Shown here: piece by piece, positions 25,290-33,368 of the stretch
Position numbering within the stretch: the stretch's first letter is position 1
Layout of the letters: each line of letters starts with the position of its first letter
Source of the DNA: Bovifimicola ammoniilytica
Lineage (GTDB): Bacteria; Bacillota; Clostridia; Lachnospirales; Lachnospiraceae
Direction of reading: 5' to 3'
DNA: 64,000 nt
NCBI RefSeq assembly: GCF_025567085.1
Contig: NZ_JAOQJN010000006.1
Location: forward strand, 1-64,000
Translations under genes and position numbers: made by a program
Notes under the pieces: generated by a model
Told to the model about the DNA's origin: nothing
The model's database searches: none
What the model saw: the letters and a program-made list of their open reading frames with translations, nothing else

Positions 25290-26813
25290 ATGTATAAATT
25301 GATAGCAGCTATTGATGTTGGTTCATATGAACTAGAAATGAAGATATATGAGTTATCACCTAAGAAAGGTATAACCATGATTAATCATGTAAGACATATA
25401 ATTGAAATCGGTAAAGATACCTATATAAATGGTAAGGTCGATTTCAAACATATCGATGAGGTATGCGAAATCCTTTATAATTTTACAAAGATTATGAAAG
25501 AATATCAGGTAGATGATTACATAGCATATACTACAAGTTCAATCAGAGAAGCAGATAATCAGGATATTATCTTAGACCGTATAAAAGTAAAGACAGGAAT
25601 AGAGGTTAAGATTTTAAGTAACTCAGAACAGAGATTTTTAGGATATAAGGCACTTTCAGTACAATCTGAATTCTTCTCGTTTATACAGGAGGGAACAGCG
25701 ATTGTGGATGTGGGCGCAGGCAGCATACAGATATCATTATTTGATAAAGATTCGCTAGTTACAACCCAGAATATTAAGCTTGGTTCACTTAGAATAAGAG
25801 AGTTATTATACAGACTCAGTAATGACAGACAGCATTTTAACAGACTTATAGAAGAGTTAATTAACAATGATATACAGACATTTAAAAAGTTGTTTCTTAA
25901 GGACAGAAGTATTAAGAATATTATTGCTGTTGGAGATTATATCGGATATTTTGCAAAGGAAAATGGTAAGCAGCTTAAATTTATGAACAGGGAAGAATTT
26001 AAGAACAGATTTGAACTGATGATGAATAAAAATGTTGAGGAAATCTCTAAGGAAATCGGAATTACTGATGAACAGGCATCAATTTTAATGCCTTGTATTC
26101 AGGTATACAGTAAGTTAATTAAAGAGACAGATACGAATAACATATGGTTTGCGGGAGTGGACTTATGTGACGGTATTGTTGCAGAATATGCAATTAATAC
26201 AAAGATGATTAAGATAGAGCATGATTTTGAAAAGGATATAATCAATGCAGCAAAAATCATATCAAAGAGATATAGGGCAAATCAGAATCACATAGCAATT
26301 CTTGAGAAAAATGTTGTGACTATATTTGATGCGATGAAGAAGTACCATGGCCTTGGTAAAAGAGAGAGAATATTGTTGCAATTATGTGCGATTCTTCATG
26401 ATTGTGGTAAATATATCAGTATGAGCCAGCCGGGAGAGGCCTCATATAACATTATAATGTCATCAGAGATTATTGGATTGTCTCATAAGGAACGTCAGAT
26501 AATTGCAAATGTTGTTAAACATAATACAGAGGATTTCTTTGATGATAATGATGAACAATATGAGGGTGATAAATCAGATTATCTTACAGTAATCAAGTTA
26601 GTAGCTATTCTAAGGGTGGCAAATGCAATGGATAGGAGCCATAAGCAGAAATTCAAAGATTCTAAGGCAGTAGTTAAGGATAATACACTCGTGATTACTA
26701 CATATGCACATGATGATATAACACTTGAAAAGGGCTTATTTAAGAGAAAAGCAGACTTTTTCGAAGAAGTGTATGGCATAAAACCTGTATTAAAGCAGAA
26801 AAAGGAGGCGTAG
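25290..26813 (+). CDS. ppx: Exopolyphosphatase / guanosine pentaphosphatase-type protein (Ppx/GppA) with HD domain
   Basis: 507 residues from the ATG at 25290 (GAGGT upstream); the upstream in-frame start at 25260 lacks a ribosome binding site. N-terminal ASKHA fold (AAIDVGSYELEMKIYE, TTSSIREADN, AIVDVGAGSIQISLFD) and a C-terminal HD-type domain (LCAILHDCGKYI). Degrades inorganic polyphosphate and may act on pppGpp. Adjacent to ppk with 3 bases between them. Confidence 0.88.
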   Translation: MYKLIAAIDVGSYELEMKIYELSPKKGITMINHVRHIIEIGKDTYINGKVDFKHIDEVCEILYNFTKIMKEYQVDDYIAYTTSSIREADNQDIILDRIKVKTGIEVKILSNSEQRFLGYKALSVQSEFFSFIQEGTAIVDVGAGSIQISLFDKDSLVTTQNIKLGSLRIRELLYRLSNDRQHFNRLIEELINNDIQTFKKLFLKDRSIKNIIAVGDYIGYFAKENGKQLKFMNREEFKNRFELMMNKNVEEISKEIGITDEQASILMPCIQVYSKLIKETDTNNIWFAGVDLCDGIVAEYAINTKMIKIEHDFEKDIINAAKIISKRYRANQNHIAILEKNVVTIFDAMKKYHGLGKRERILLQLCAILHDCGKYISMSQPGEASYNIIMSSEIIGLSHKERQIIANVVKHNTEDFFDDNDEQYEGDKSDYLTVIKLVAILRVANAMDRSHKQKFKDSKAVVKDNTLVITTYAHDDITLEKGLFKRKADFFEEVYGIKPVLKQKKEA

Positions 26814-26816
26814 ACT

Positions 26817-28925
26817 ATGGCAGTTCAGAATGAATATACGAAACCTGAATATTATAAGAACAGAGAATTAAGCTGGTTACAGTTTAACGAAAGAATTCTC
26901 TTAGAAGCAAAAGATAAAACCAACAGATTATTTGAAAGACTTAAATTCTTAAGTATAACAGCATCTAATTTAGATGAGTTCTTTATGGTAAGAGTAGCTT
27001 CTCTAAAAGATATGGTAGATGCAAAGTTTACAAAACCTGACCTTGCAGGAATGAAGCCAAAGGAACAGCTAGTAGAAATATTAAAAGAAACTCATGAATT
27101 TATGGGAAGACAGTATTCTGCATTTAACCGTTCATTACTGCCGCTCCTTGATAAAGAGGGACTTACAATATTAACAGCACATGAACAGATGAATGAGGTA
27201 CAGTGTAAATTCGTAGATGATTATTTTGACGAAACGATTTATCCAATTCTTACACCAATGGCAGTAGATTCCGCCAGACCATTTCCTCTTATAAGAAATA
27301 AATCATTGAATATTTGTGTTCTGTTAAAGGGTAAAGATGAAGAGAATTATGCAACGGTACAAGTGCCTGCAGTAGTAAGCAGAATTGTGGAACTTCCATC
27401 AGATAATGGCAGAACAGTAATTCTGTTAGAGCAGATTATTGAGAGAAATATTGATAAATTATTCAGTAATCATAAGGTAATCTGTGCATATCCATACAGA
27501 ATTACAAGAAATGCAGATTTATCAATTGATGAAGACGATGCAGCAGATTTATTAGAGGAGATTCAGAAGCAATTAAAGAAACGTCAGAGAGGCGAAGCAA
27601 TAAGACTTGAGATTGAGGACAAATGCGATAAGAATATCATTAAGTTCTTAAAGAGAGAATTAAATGTCGGTGATGAAAGTATATATAAGATTTCAGGACC
27701 GATTGATTTAACTTTTTTAATGAAGCTATATGGTATGGAAGGTTTTGAGTACCTTAAAGATGAGAAATATATTCCTGTACAGTCAGCGATGATTAATGAT
27801 GACGAGGATATATTTACACAGATAAGCAGAAATGATATCTTATTACATCATCCATATGAATCATTTGATCCGGTAGTAGATTTCGTAAGACAGGCAGCAA
27901 ATGATGAAAATGTTCTTGCAATTAAACAGACTCTTTACAGAGTAAGTGGCAATTCGCCAATTATAGCATCTTTAGCTAAGGCAGCAGACAATGGTAAACA
28001 GGTAACTGTATTAGTAGAGTTAAAAGCCAGATTTGATGAAGAGAATAATATTCAGTGGGCTAAGAAATTAGAAAAATCAGGCTGTCATGTTATATATGGA
28101 CTTATGGGACTTAAAACCCACAGTAAGATTACCCTAGTAGTAAGAAAGGAAGATGAGGGTATTAAAAGATATGTTCATCTTGGTACAGGTAACTATAATG
28201 ATGCAACTGCTAAATTGTATACAGATATGGGATTACTTACCTGTAATGAGGCAATTGGTGAAGATGCAACAGCAGTATTCAATATGATTTCTGGTTATAG
28301 TGAACCTAAACAGTGGAATAAATTAAGTCTTGCACCATATTGGTTAAGAGATAGATTTTTATATCTGATAAGAAGAGAAGCAATGTATGCAAAAGAAGGC
28401 AGAAAGGCATTTATTACAGCTAAGATGAATTCGCTATGTGATAAGGAGATAATTGCTGCTCTATATGAGGCATCAAGTGCAGGTGTTGAGATTAATTTGA
28501 TTGTTCGAGGTATATGTTGTCTAAAGACAGGGATTCCTGGTATAAGTGAGAATATTCATGTGCGTTCGATTGTCGGAACGTTCCTTGAACACAGCCGTAT
28601 ATTCTATTTTGGCAATGGAGGAAATGAAGAGGTATATATGGCAAGTGCAGACTGGATGCCACGTAATCTTGATAAACGTGTGGAAATATTATTCCCTGTT
28701 GAAGATGAAAGATTAAAGACTGAAGTAATTAATATATTAAATATCCAGCTTGCAGATACTCTTAAGGCACATATACTTGTTGGCGACCAATACGAGAAGG
28801 TTGACAAAAGAGGTAAGGAACTGTTATCATCTCAGATGTATTTCTGTGAACTTGCGAAAGACAGAAAGAAGAAAAAGAACGAAAGCAAGGAGAGACTTTT
28901 TGTGAGTAGGGAGATGAAGGAGTAA
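26817..28925 (+). CDS. ppk: Polyphosphate kinase 1
   Basis: 702 residues, normal length. Reversibly builds polyphosphate from ATP. Begins with the conserved NRELSWLQFNERIL, carries the phospholipase-D-like motifs with the autophosphorylated His in LKTHSKITLV and HLGTGNYND, and FLEHSRIFYFGNG further on. Forms a kinase/phosphatase pair with the preceding ppx gene, so both directions of polyphosphate turnover are co-expressed. Confidence 0.95.
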   Translation: MAVQNEYTKPEYYKNRELSWLQFNERILLEAKDKTNRLFERLKFLSITASNLDEFFMVRVASLKDMVDAKFTKPDLAGMKPKEQLVEILKETHEFMGRQYSAFNRSLLPLLDKEGLTILTAHEQMNEVQCKFVDDYFDETIYPILTPMAVDSARPFPLIRNKSLNICVLLKGKDEENYATVQVPAVVSRIVELPSDNGRTVILLEQIIERNIDKLFSNHKVICAYPYRITRNADLSIDEDDAADLLEEIQKQLKKRQRGEAIRLEIEDKCDKNIIKFLKRELNVGDESIYKISGPIDLTFLMKLYGMEGFEYLKDEKYIPVQSAMINDDEDIFTQISRNDILLHHPYESFDPVVDFVRQAANDENVLAIKQTLYRVSGNSPIIASLAKAADNGKQVTVLVELKARFDEENNIQWAKKLEKSGCHVIYGLMGLKTHSKITLVVRKEDEGIKRYVHLGTGNYNDATAKLYTDMGLLTCNEAIGEDATAVFNMISGYSEPKQWNKLSLAPYWLRDRFLYLIRREAMYAKEGRKAFITAKMNSLCDKEIIAALYEASSAGVEINLIVRGICCLKTGIPGISENIHVRSIVGTFLEHSRIFYFGNGGNEEVYMASADWMPRNLDKRVEILFPVEDERLKTEVINILNIQLADTLKAHILVGDQYEKVDKRGKELLSSQMYFCELAKDRKKKKNESKERLFVSREMKE

Positions 28926-29153
28926 ACTTTTGAGTAGAACGAAAAAAGCAAAGCATAAAAAAAGGAATAAATATTGAAAAATATTGAAGGTATCATACCA
29001 ATGGTGTGGTAACTTTTGTGTTGTGAAAAAAAATAAGGTAACAAATACAAAATGTTAAAAATAATATATAAAATGATAATTTAATTCAATGGTTATGGTA
29101 GGATAGTAGTTATAATGTGAAAATGATGTAGTTTAAATAAAGAAATATTTTAT

Positions 29154-29182
29154 TTGACAATATAGGATATATCCTATAAAAT
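29154..29182 (+). promoter_or_regulatory. Promoter with embedded palindromic operator for the DUF4160/DUF2442 pair
   Basis: TTGACA (29154-29159), 17-bp spacer, TAAAAT (29177-29182). The spacer is filled by a perfect 16-bp palindrome, ATAGGATATATCCTAT (29162-29177). The second gene of the operon has an XRE-type DNA-binding domain, so autorepression at this site is likely. Confidence 0.8.
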
Positions 29183-29208
29183 ATAAAAGAGACAAAGGAG
29201 GAGTTAAT

Positions 29209-29463
29209 ATGCCGGTTATATCAAGATTTCATGGGATTACAATAAAAATGTATTTACGTCAGAAAGAACATAATCCACCGCATATTCATGCCATATATGA
29301 AGACTGTGTTGGAATGTTTTCATTAATTGATGGAGAAATGTTTGAAGGTGATATTCCGAGTAAGGGACAACAAATGGTAAAGGAATTTATTAAGCATTAC
29401 AGAAGTAAATTGCTTGAAATGTGGGAAACACAAGATTTTGAAAAATTGCCACCTGTTGAATAA
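29209..29463 (+). CDS. DUF4160 domain protein, candidate toxin of a two-gene module
   Basis: 84 residues covering the whole DUF4160 domain: MPVISRFHGITIKMYLR, HNPPHIHAIYED and a C-terminal FIKHYRSKLLEMW helix. GGAGGAG precedes the ATG. It is followed after 29 bases by a DUF2442-XRE fusion protein. Small size, pairing with an HTH protein and a palindromic operator are typical of a toxin-antitoxin operon; the biochemical activity is not known to me. Confidence 0.8.
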   Translation: MPVISRFHGITIKMYLRQKEHNPPHIHAIYEDCVGMFSLIDGEMFEGDIPSKGQQMVKEFIKHYRSKLLEMWETQDFEKLPPVE

Positions 29464-29492
29464 TAAATAGTAAATGGAAAGGATTGATAAGT

Positions 29493-29963
29493 ATGACTAA
29501 CAGGATTGTATCTGTAAAAACAATGGAAAATATGAATTTAGTAGTATACTTCCAAAATGGTGTAGAAAAAAAGTACAATATAAGAAGGTTATACAATAGT
29601 TTTCCTCAATTAAGAGAATTAGAATTAGATAAAAGTTTATTTGAAAAAGTTATTGTTGATGTTGGAGGGTATGGAATATCGTGGAATGATGAATTAGATA
29701 TAGATGCAGAAGAAATCTGGGAAAATGGCATTGAAACAGGTTCACATAAAGTTAGTATATTATCAAAATTAGGATATGATGTGGCAAGGGCAAGAGAGCT
29801 AAAACATATGACACAAAAGGAACTTTCAAAAATAACGGGGATATATCAGTCAGATATTAGTAAAATTGAAAGAGGTATTGCAAATCCATCTGTGGCTACA
29901 TTAAAGAGAATTGCTGATGGAATGAATATGGAGTTAAAAATCGAATTTATAAATATTAAATGA
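29493..29963 (+). CDS. DUF2442 - XRE HTH fusion protein, candidate antitoxin/autorepressor
   Basis: 156 residues from the ATG at 29493 (GGAAAGG at 29476-29482); a TTG at 29484 is the other option but sits too close to that site. Residues about 1-75 are DUF2442 (RIVSVKTMENMNLVVYF, GYGISWNDELDIDAEEIWENG). About 95-150 are a Cro/C1-type helix-turn-helix (MTQKELSKITGIYQSDISKIERG). The DNA-binding half probably recognises the palindrome at 29162-29177. Confidence 0.85.
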   Translation: MTNRIVSVKTMENMNLVVYFQNGVEKKYNIRRLYNSFPQLRELELDKSLFEKVIVDVGGYGISWNDELDIDAEEIWENGIETGSHKVSILSKLGYDVARARELKHMTQKELSKITGIYQSDISKIERGIANPSVATLKRIADGMNMELKIEFINIK

Positions 29964-30004
29964 TGATTTAGGTGGTAATAATATTTGTAATGAGATTAGA
30001 ATAA

Positions 30005-30057
30005 AACACTAATTGTGCTATATGAACAAGATAAAGCCAACAATTAGTGTTTTTTTC
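30005..30057 (+). terminator. Intrinsic terminator after the DUF2442-XRE gene
   Basis: 12-bp perfect stem AACACTAATTGT / ACAATTAGTGTT with a 23-base loop, followed by a run of T. Confidence 0.8.
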
Positions 30058-30081
30058 GTGCATGCCTTAATAGTAAAAATA

Positions 30082-30110
30082 TTGCATTTTGAGGTAAAAC
30101 TTATTATAAT
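30082..30110 (+). promoter_or_regulatory. Promoter of the RelA/SpoT gene
   Basis: TTGCAT (30082-30087), 17-bp spacer, TATAAT (30105-30110), about 90 bases before the ATG at 30207. Confidence 0.7.
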
Positions 30111-30206
30111 ATTCTGATATATAGACTTTTGTACTTGTAACAGTATATAGCGAGAATCAAATATTGTAGTCTGATATAAAAAATCTAACAGAACTGAGGC
30201 GATACC

Positions 30207-32588
30207 ATGAAGCAGGAAAATATTAGCACTGAACTCAAAGACACAGTAACATTAGAAGATAAAGTAGACGGTAAAACAGGAAAAAGTGACGATAGTAATA
30301 CAGCTAATAATACAGAAGGTAATACTCAGGGCAGAATGGTCGACGGACATCTTGTTAAAGAGACGTCAGAGTTTGATGACCCTGATGAAATGTTTAACAG
30401 TCTTATAAGCGGAATTCATAAATATCATCCATCTACAGATACTACAATGGTTGAGAAGGCTTATAAGATTGCATATAATGCCCATAAGGGACAGAAACGT
30501 AAATCAGGAGAGCCTTACATTATTCACCCTGTTGCGGTTGCAATAATTTTAGCAGAATTAGAGTTAGATAAGGAAACTATTGTTGCCGGTCTGTTACATG
30601 ATGTTGTTGAAGATACTGTTATGACAACAGAAGATATTACAAAAGAGTTCGGAGAAGAAGTTGCACTTTTAGTAGATGGTGTTACGAAATTAACCCAGTT
30701 ATCATATGAGCATGATAAGGTAGAGCTTCAGGCAGAGAATTTAAGAAAGATGTTTCTTGCTATGGCAAAGGATATAAGAGTAATTCTTATCAAACTTGCC
30801 GACAGACTTCATAATATGCGAACAATGCAGTATCAGTCACCTGAGAAACAGATTGAGAAATCGCGAGAGACAATGGAGATATATGCTCCAATTGCACAGC
30901 GACTTGGTATTTCTAAGATTAAGATAGAGTTAGATGATTTATCACTTAAATATTTAGAACCTGATATTTATAAAGATTTATCAGAAAAAATTGCAATAAA
31001 ACAATCAACAAGAGAGAAATTCATAGAAGAAATCGTATCAGAAGTCGGTGAACAGATTTCAAAAGCAGGAATAGAAGCTAAGATAGACGGACGTGTAAAG
31101 CATTTATTCAGCATTTACAGGAAAATGGTTAACCAGAATAAAACACTTGACCAGATATATGATTTATTTGCAGTAAGAATTATCGTGGATACGGTAAAGG
31201 ACTGTTATGCGGCACTTGGTATAATTCATGAGATGTATAAACCGATTCCGGGAAGATTTAAAGATTATATTGCTATGCCTAAACAGAATATGTATCAGTC
31301 ACTTCATACTACACTTATTGGTCCATCGGGTCTGCCTTTTGAGATACAGATTAGAACATTTGAAATGCACAGAACTGCTGAATATGGTATCGCAGCACAT
31401 TGGAAATACAAGGAAAATGCAGAGGGTAAGAACCCACAGGAGACTGAAGAGGAGAAACTTAGCTGGTTAAGACAGATTCTTGAATGGCAGAGAGATATGT
31501 CAGATAACAGAGAATTTATGAGTCTGCTTAAGAATGATTTAGACTTATTCTCTGAAAATGTATTCTGCTTCACACCATCAGGTGATGTTATGAACCTGCC
31601 ACGTGGTTCAACACCTATTGATTTCGCATACGCAATCCATAGCGCAGTAGGTAATAAGATGGTTGGTGCAAGAGTAAATGGTAAGATGGTTCCGATAGAT
31701 TACCAGATACAGAATGGTGACAGAATAGAGATTATTACTTCACAGAATTCAAAAGGACCTAGCAGGGACTGGTTAAATGTTGTTAAGAGCACACAGGCTA
31801 AAAATAAGATTAATCAGTGGTTCCGTTCAGAACTTAAAGAGGATAATATAGCAAAAGGCAAGGAAATGCTTGAAAAATACTGCAAGTCCAAATCGATTGT
31901 TCTAAGTGATTTATCTAAAGCTGAATTTACTGATAAAGTAATGCGTAAATATGGTTTCAGAGATTGGGACTCAGTACTTGCAGCATTAGGTCATGGAGGC
32001 CTTAAGGAAGGACAGGTAATTAATAAACTTGTAGAGGAATATGAGAAGAAGCATAAGAAAGAAGTTACGGATGAAGAGATTCTTGAGGCAGTTTCAGAAG
32101 CCAAGGAAAAACCTGTTGTATCTAAATCTAAAGGTGGAATAACAGTTAAAGGCATTCATGATGTTGCAGTAAGATTTTCAAAATGCTGCAGTCCTGTTCC
32201 GGGTGATGAAATCGTTGGTTTCATTACGAGAGGAAGAGGTGTATCAATTCATAGAACAGATTGTGTAAATATTCTTAATATGCCTGAGATAGAAAGAAGC
32301 AGACTTATAGAAGCAGAATGGCAGAAGTCTGATGATTCATCGGCTGAGAAAGATAAATATATGGCAGAAATTAAGATATATGCTAATAACAGAACCGGTA
32401 TACTTGCAGATTTATCAAAGATTACAACCGAGCGAAACATTGATGTTACAAGTATGAATGTAAGAACAAATAAACAGGGACTTGCAACGATTTCTATGGC
32501 ATTTGAGATAGGAAGCGTGGAAGAACTTAAGAAACTTGTTGATAATATGAGAAAAGTTGAAAGCATTATAGATATTGAGAGAAATTAA
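30207..32588 (+). CDS. Bifunctional (p)ppGpp synthetase/hydrolase (Rel)
   Basis: 793 residues. After a polar 50-residue extension: HD hydrolase domain (HKGQKRKSGEPYIIHP, LLHDVVEDT), synthetase domain (RIKHLFSIYRKM-like segment, YDLFAVRIIV, YQSLHTT), TGS domain (FCFTPSGDVMNLPRGSTPIDFAYAIH, about 455-515), a zinc-finger-like region (RFSKCCSPVPGDEIVGF) and a C-terminal ACT domain. Intact HD and synthetase motifs indicate both activities. Controls the stringent response. GAGG precedes the ATG. The N-terminal acidic extension is longer than usual. Confidence 0.94.
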   Translation: MKQENISTELKDTVTLEDKVDGKTGKSDDSNTANNTEGNTQGRMVDGHLVKETSEFDDPDEMFNSLISGIHKYHPSTDTTMVEKAYKIAYNAHKGQKRKSGEPYIIHPVAVAIILAELELDKETIVAGLLHDVVEDTVMTTEDITKEFGEEVALLVDGVTKLTQLSYEHDKVELQAENLRKMFLAMAKDIRVILIKLADRLHNMRTMQYQSPEKQIEKSRETMEIYAPIAQRLGISKIKIELDDLSLKYLEPDIYKDLSEKIAIKQSTREKFIEEIVSEVGEQISKAGIEAKIDGRVKHLFSIYRKMVNQNKTLDQIYDLFAVRIIVDTVKDCYAALGIIHEMYKPIPGRFKDYIAMPKQNMYQSLHTTLIGPSGLPFEIQIRTFEMHRTAEYGIAAHWKYKENAEGKNPQETEEEKLSWLRQILEWQRDMSDNREFMSLLKNDLDLFSENVFCFTPSGDVMNLPRGSTPIDFAYAIHSAVGNKMVGARVNGKMVPIDYQIQNGDRIEIITSQNSKGPSRDWLNVVKSTQAKNKINQWFRSELKEDNIAKGKEMLEKYCKSKSIVLSDLSKAEFTDKVMRKYGFRDWDSVLAALGHGGLKEGQVINKLVEEYEKKHKKEVTDEEILEAVSEAKEKPVVSKSKGGITVKGIHDVAVRFSKCCSPVPGDEIVGFITRGRGVSIHRTDCVNILNMPEIERSRLIEAEWQKSDDSSAEKDKYMAEIKIYANNRTGILADLSKITTERNIDVTSMNVRTNKQGLATISMAFEIGSVEELKKLVDNMRKVESIIDIERN

Positions 32589-32601
32589 ATAGGAGTTCAA
32601 C

Positions 32602-32728
32602 GTGAAAAATCAAATTGATATGACGATTTTTCACACAGCTAAATGTATCGCAGGCGCCACATTTAGCTCTTATCGCAGAGCCAAATCTGACATTTGGCTC
32701 GTGATTCCTCCGACGTGAACGTCTGCGG
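32602..32728 (+). repeat. Four-hairpin repeat element, copy C (rel-MBL hydrolase)
   Basis: Stems: GTGAAAAATC / GATTTTTCAC; CTAAATGTA / CACATTTAG with inner CGC/GCG; ATCGC-A-GAGCCAAAT / ATTTGGCTCGTGAT (a G-U wobble); CCGACGT / ACGTCTGCGG. Flanks are similar rather than identical (AGGAGTT before, TGGAGTT after), each followed by GTGAAAAAT or ATGAAAAAT. The whole element is open in one frame from its first GTG (23 or more codons). Confidence 0.88.
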
Positions 32729-32741
32729 AATGGAGTTTAGT

Positions 32742-33368
32742 ATGAAAAATTTAGAAATTACGAAGATAATAGTCGGACCAGTAAGGACAAACTGTTATCT
32801 TGTAAGAAGAGTTGACAGTGATAAAGTTATAATAATTGATCCAGGTGATGAGGCTCAAGTAATTGAAAGAAGGATTCTTACTAAGACATTAAAGCCGATT
32901 GCGATACTTCTCACACATGGACATTTCGACCATATAGGTGCAGTAGATACATTAAGAACACGTTTTGGTATTAAGTCGTATATGCTTGAACAGGAGAAAG
33001 ATGTAATTAGCGGCGAAGCAAATCTTGGCAGGGCATTTGGAATACCAACAACAGGACATGCAGATATACTTGTTAATGAAGGAGATGAAATAACACTTGA
33101 TGAGATAACATTTAAGGTTATTCATACACCCGGACATACAATAGGAAGCTGCTGCTACTTAGTTGAAGCTGAAAAGGTATTATTTAGTGGTGATACACTA
33201 TTCTATCATTCACATGGAAGAACTGATTTTCCAACAGGAAGTGAATCGGCAATTATACGTTCAATTACAGAAAAATTATTAGTATTAGACAGTAATATAG
33301 TAGTATATCCGGGACATGAAATGGATACTACAATAGGTCAGGAAAAGGCATTATATGATTTTTATTAA
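32742..33368 (+). CDS. Metallo-beta-lactamase-fold hydrolase (glyoxalase II-like)
   Basis: 208 residues from the ATG at 32742, preceded by GGAG; an upstream in-frame ATG lies inside the repeat element and is unlikely. Zinc ligands in THGHFDHIGA, HTPGHTIGSCC, FSGDTLF and YPGHEMDTT. Probably a thioester hydrolase; exact substrate unknown. Overlaps the next gene by 14 bases. Confidence 0.9.
   Translation: MKNLEITKIIVGPVRTNCYLVRRVDSDKVIIIDPGDEAQVIERRILTKTLKPIAILLTHGHFDHIGAVDTLRTRFGIKSYMLEQEKDVISGEANLGRAFGIPTTGHADILVNEGDEITLDEITFKVIHTPGHTIGSCCYLVEAEKVLFSGDTLFYHSHGRTDFPTGSESAIIRSITEKLLVLDSNIVVYPGHEMDTTIGQEKALYDFY

Noticed and set aside
28926..29153. Small gene or strong terminator behind ppk
   Set aside because: Only a weak TACCA/TGGTA pairing near 28996 and A-rich sequence are visible; nothing firm enough to annotate.
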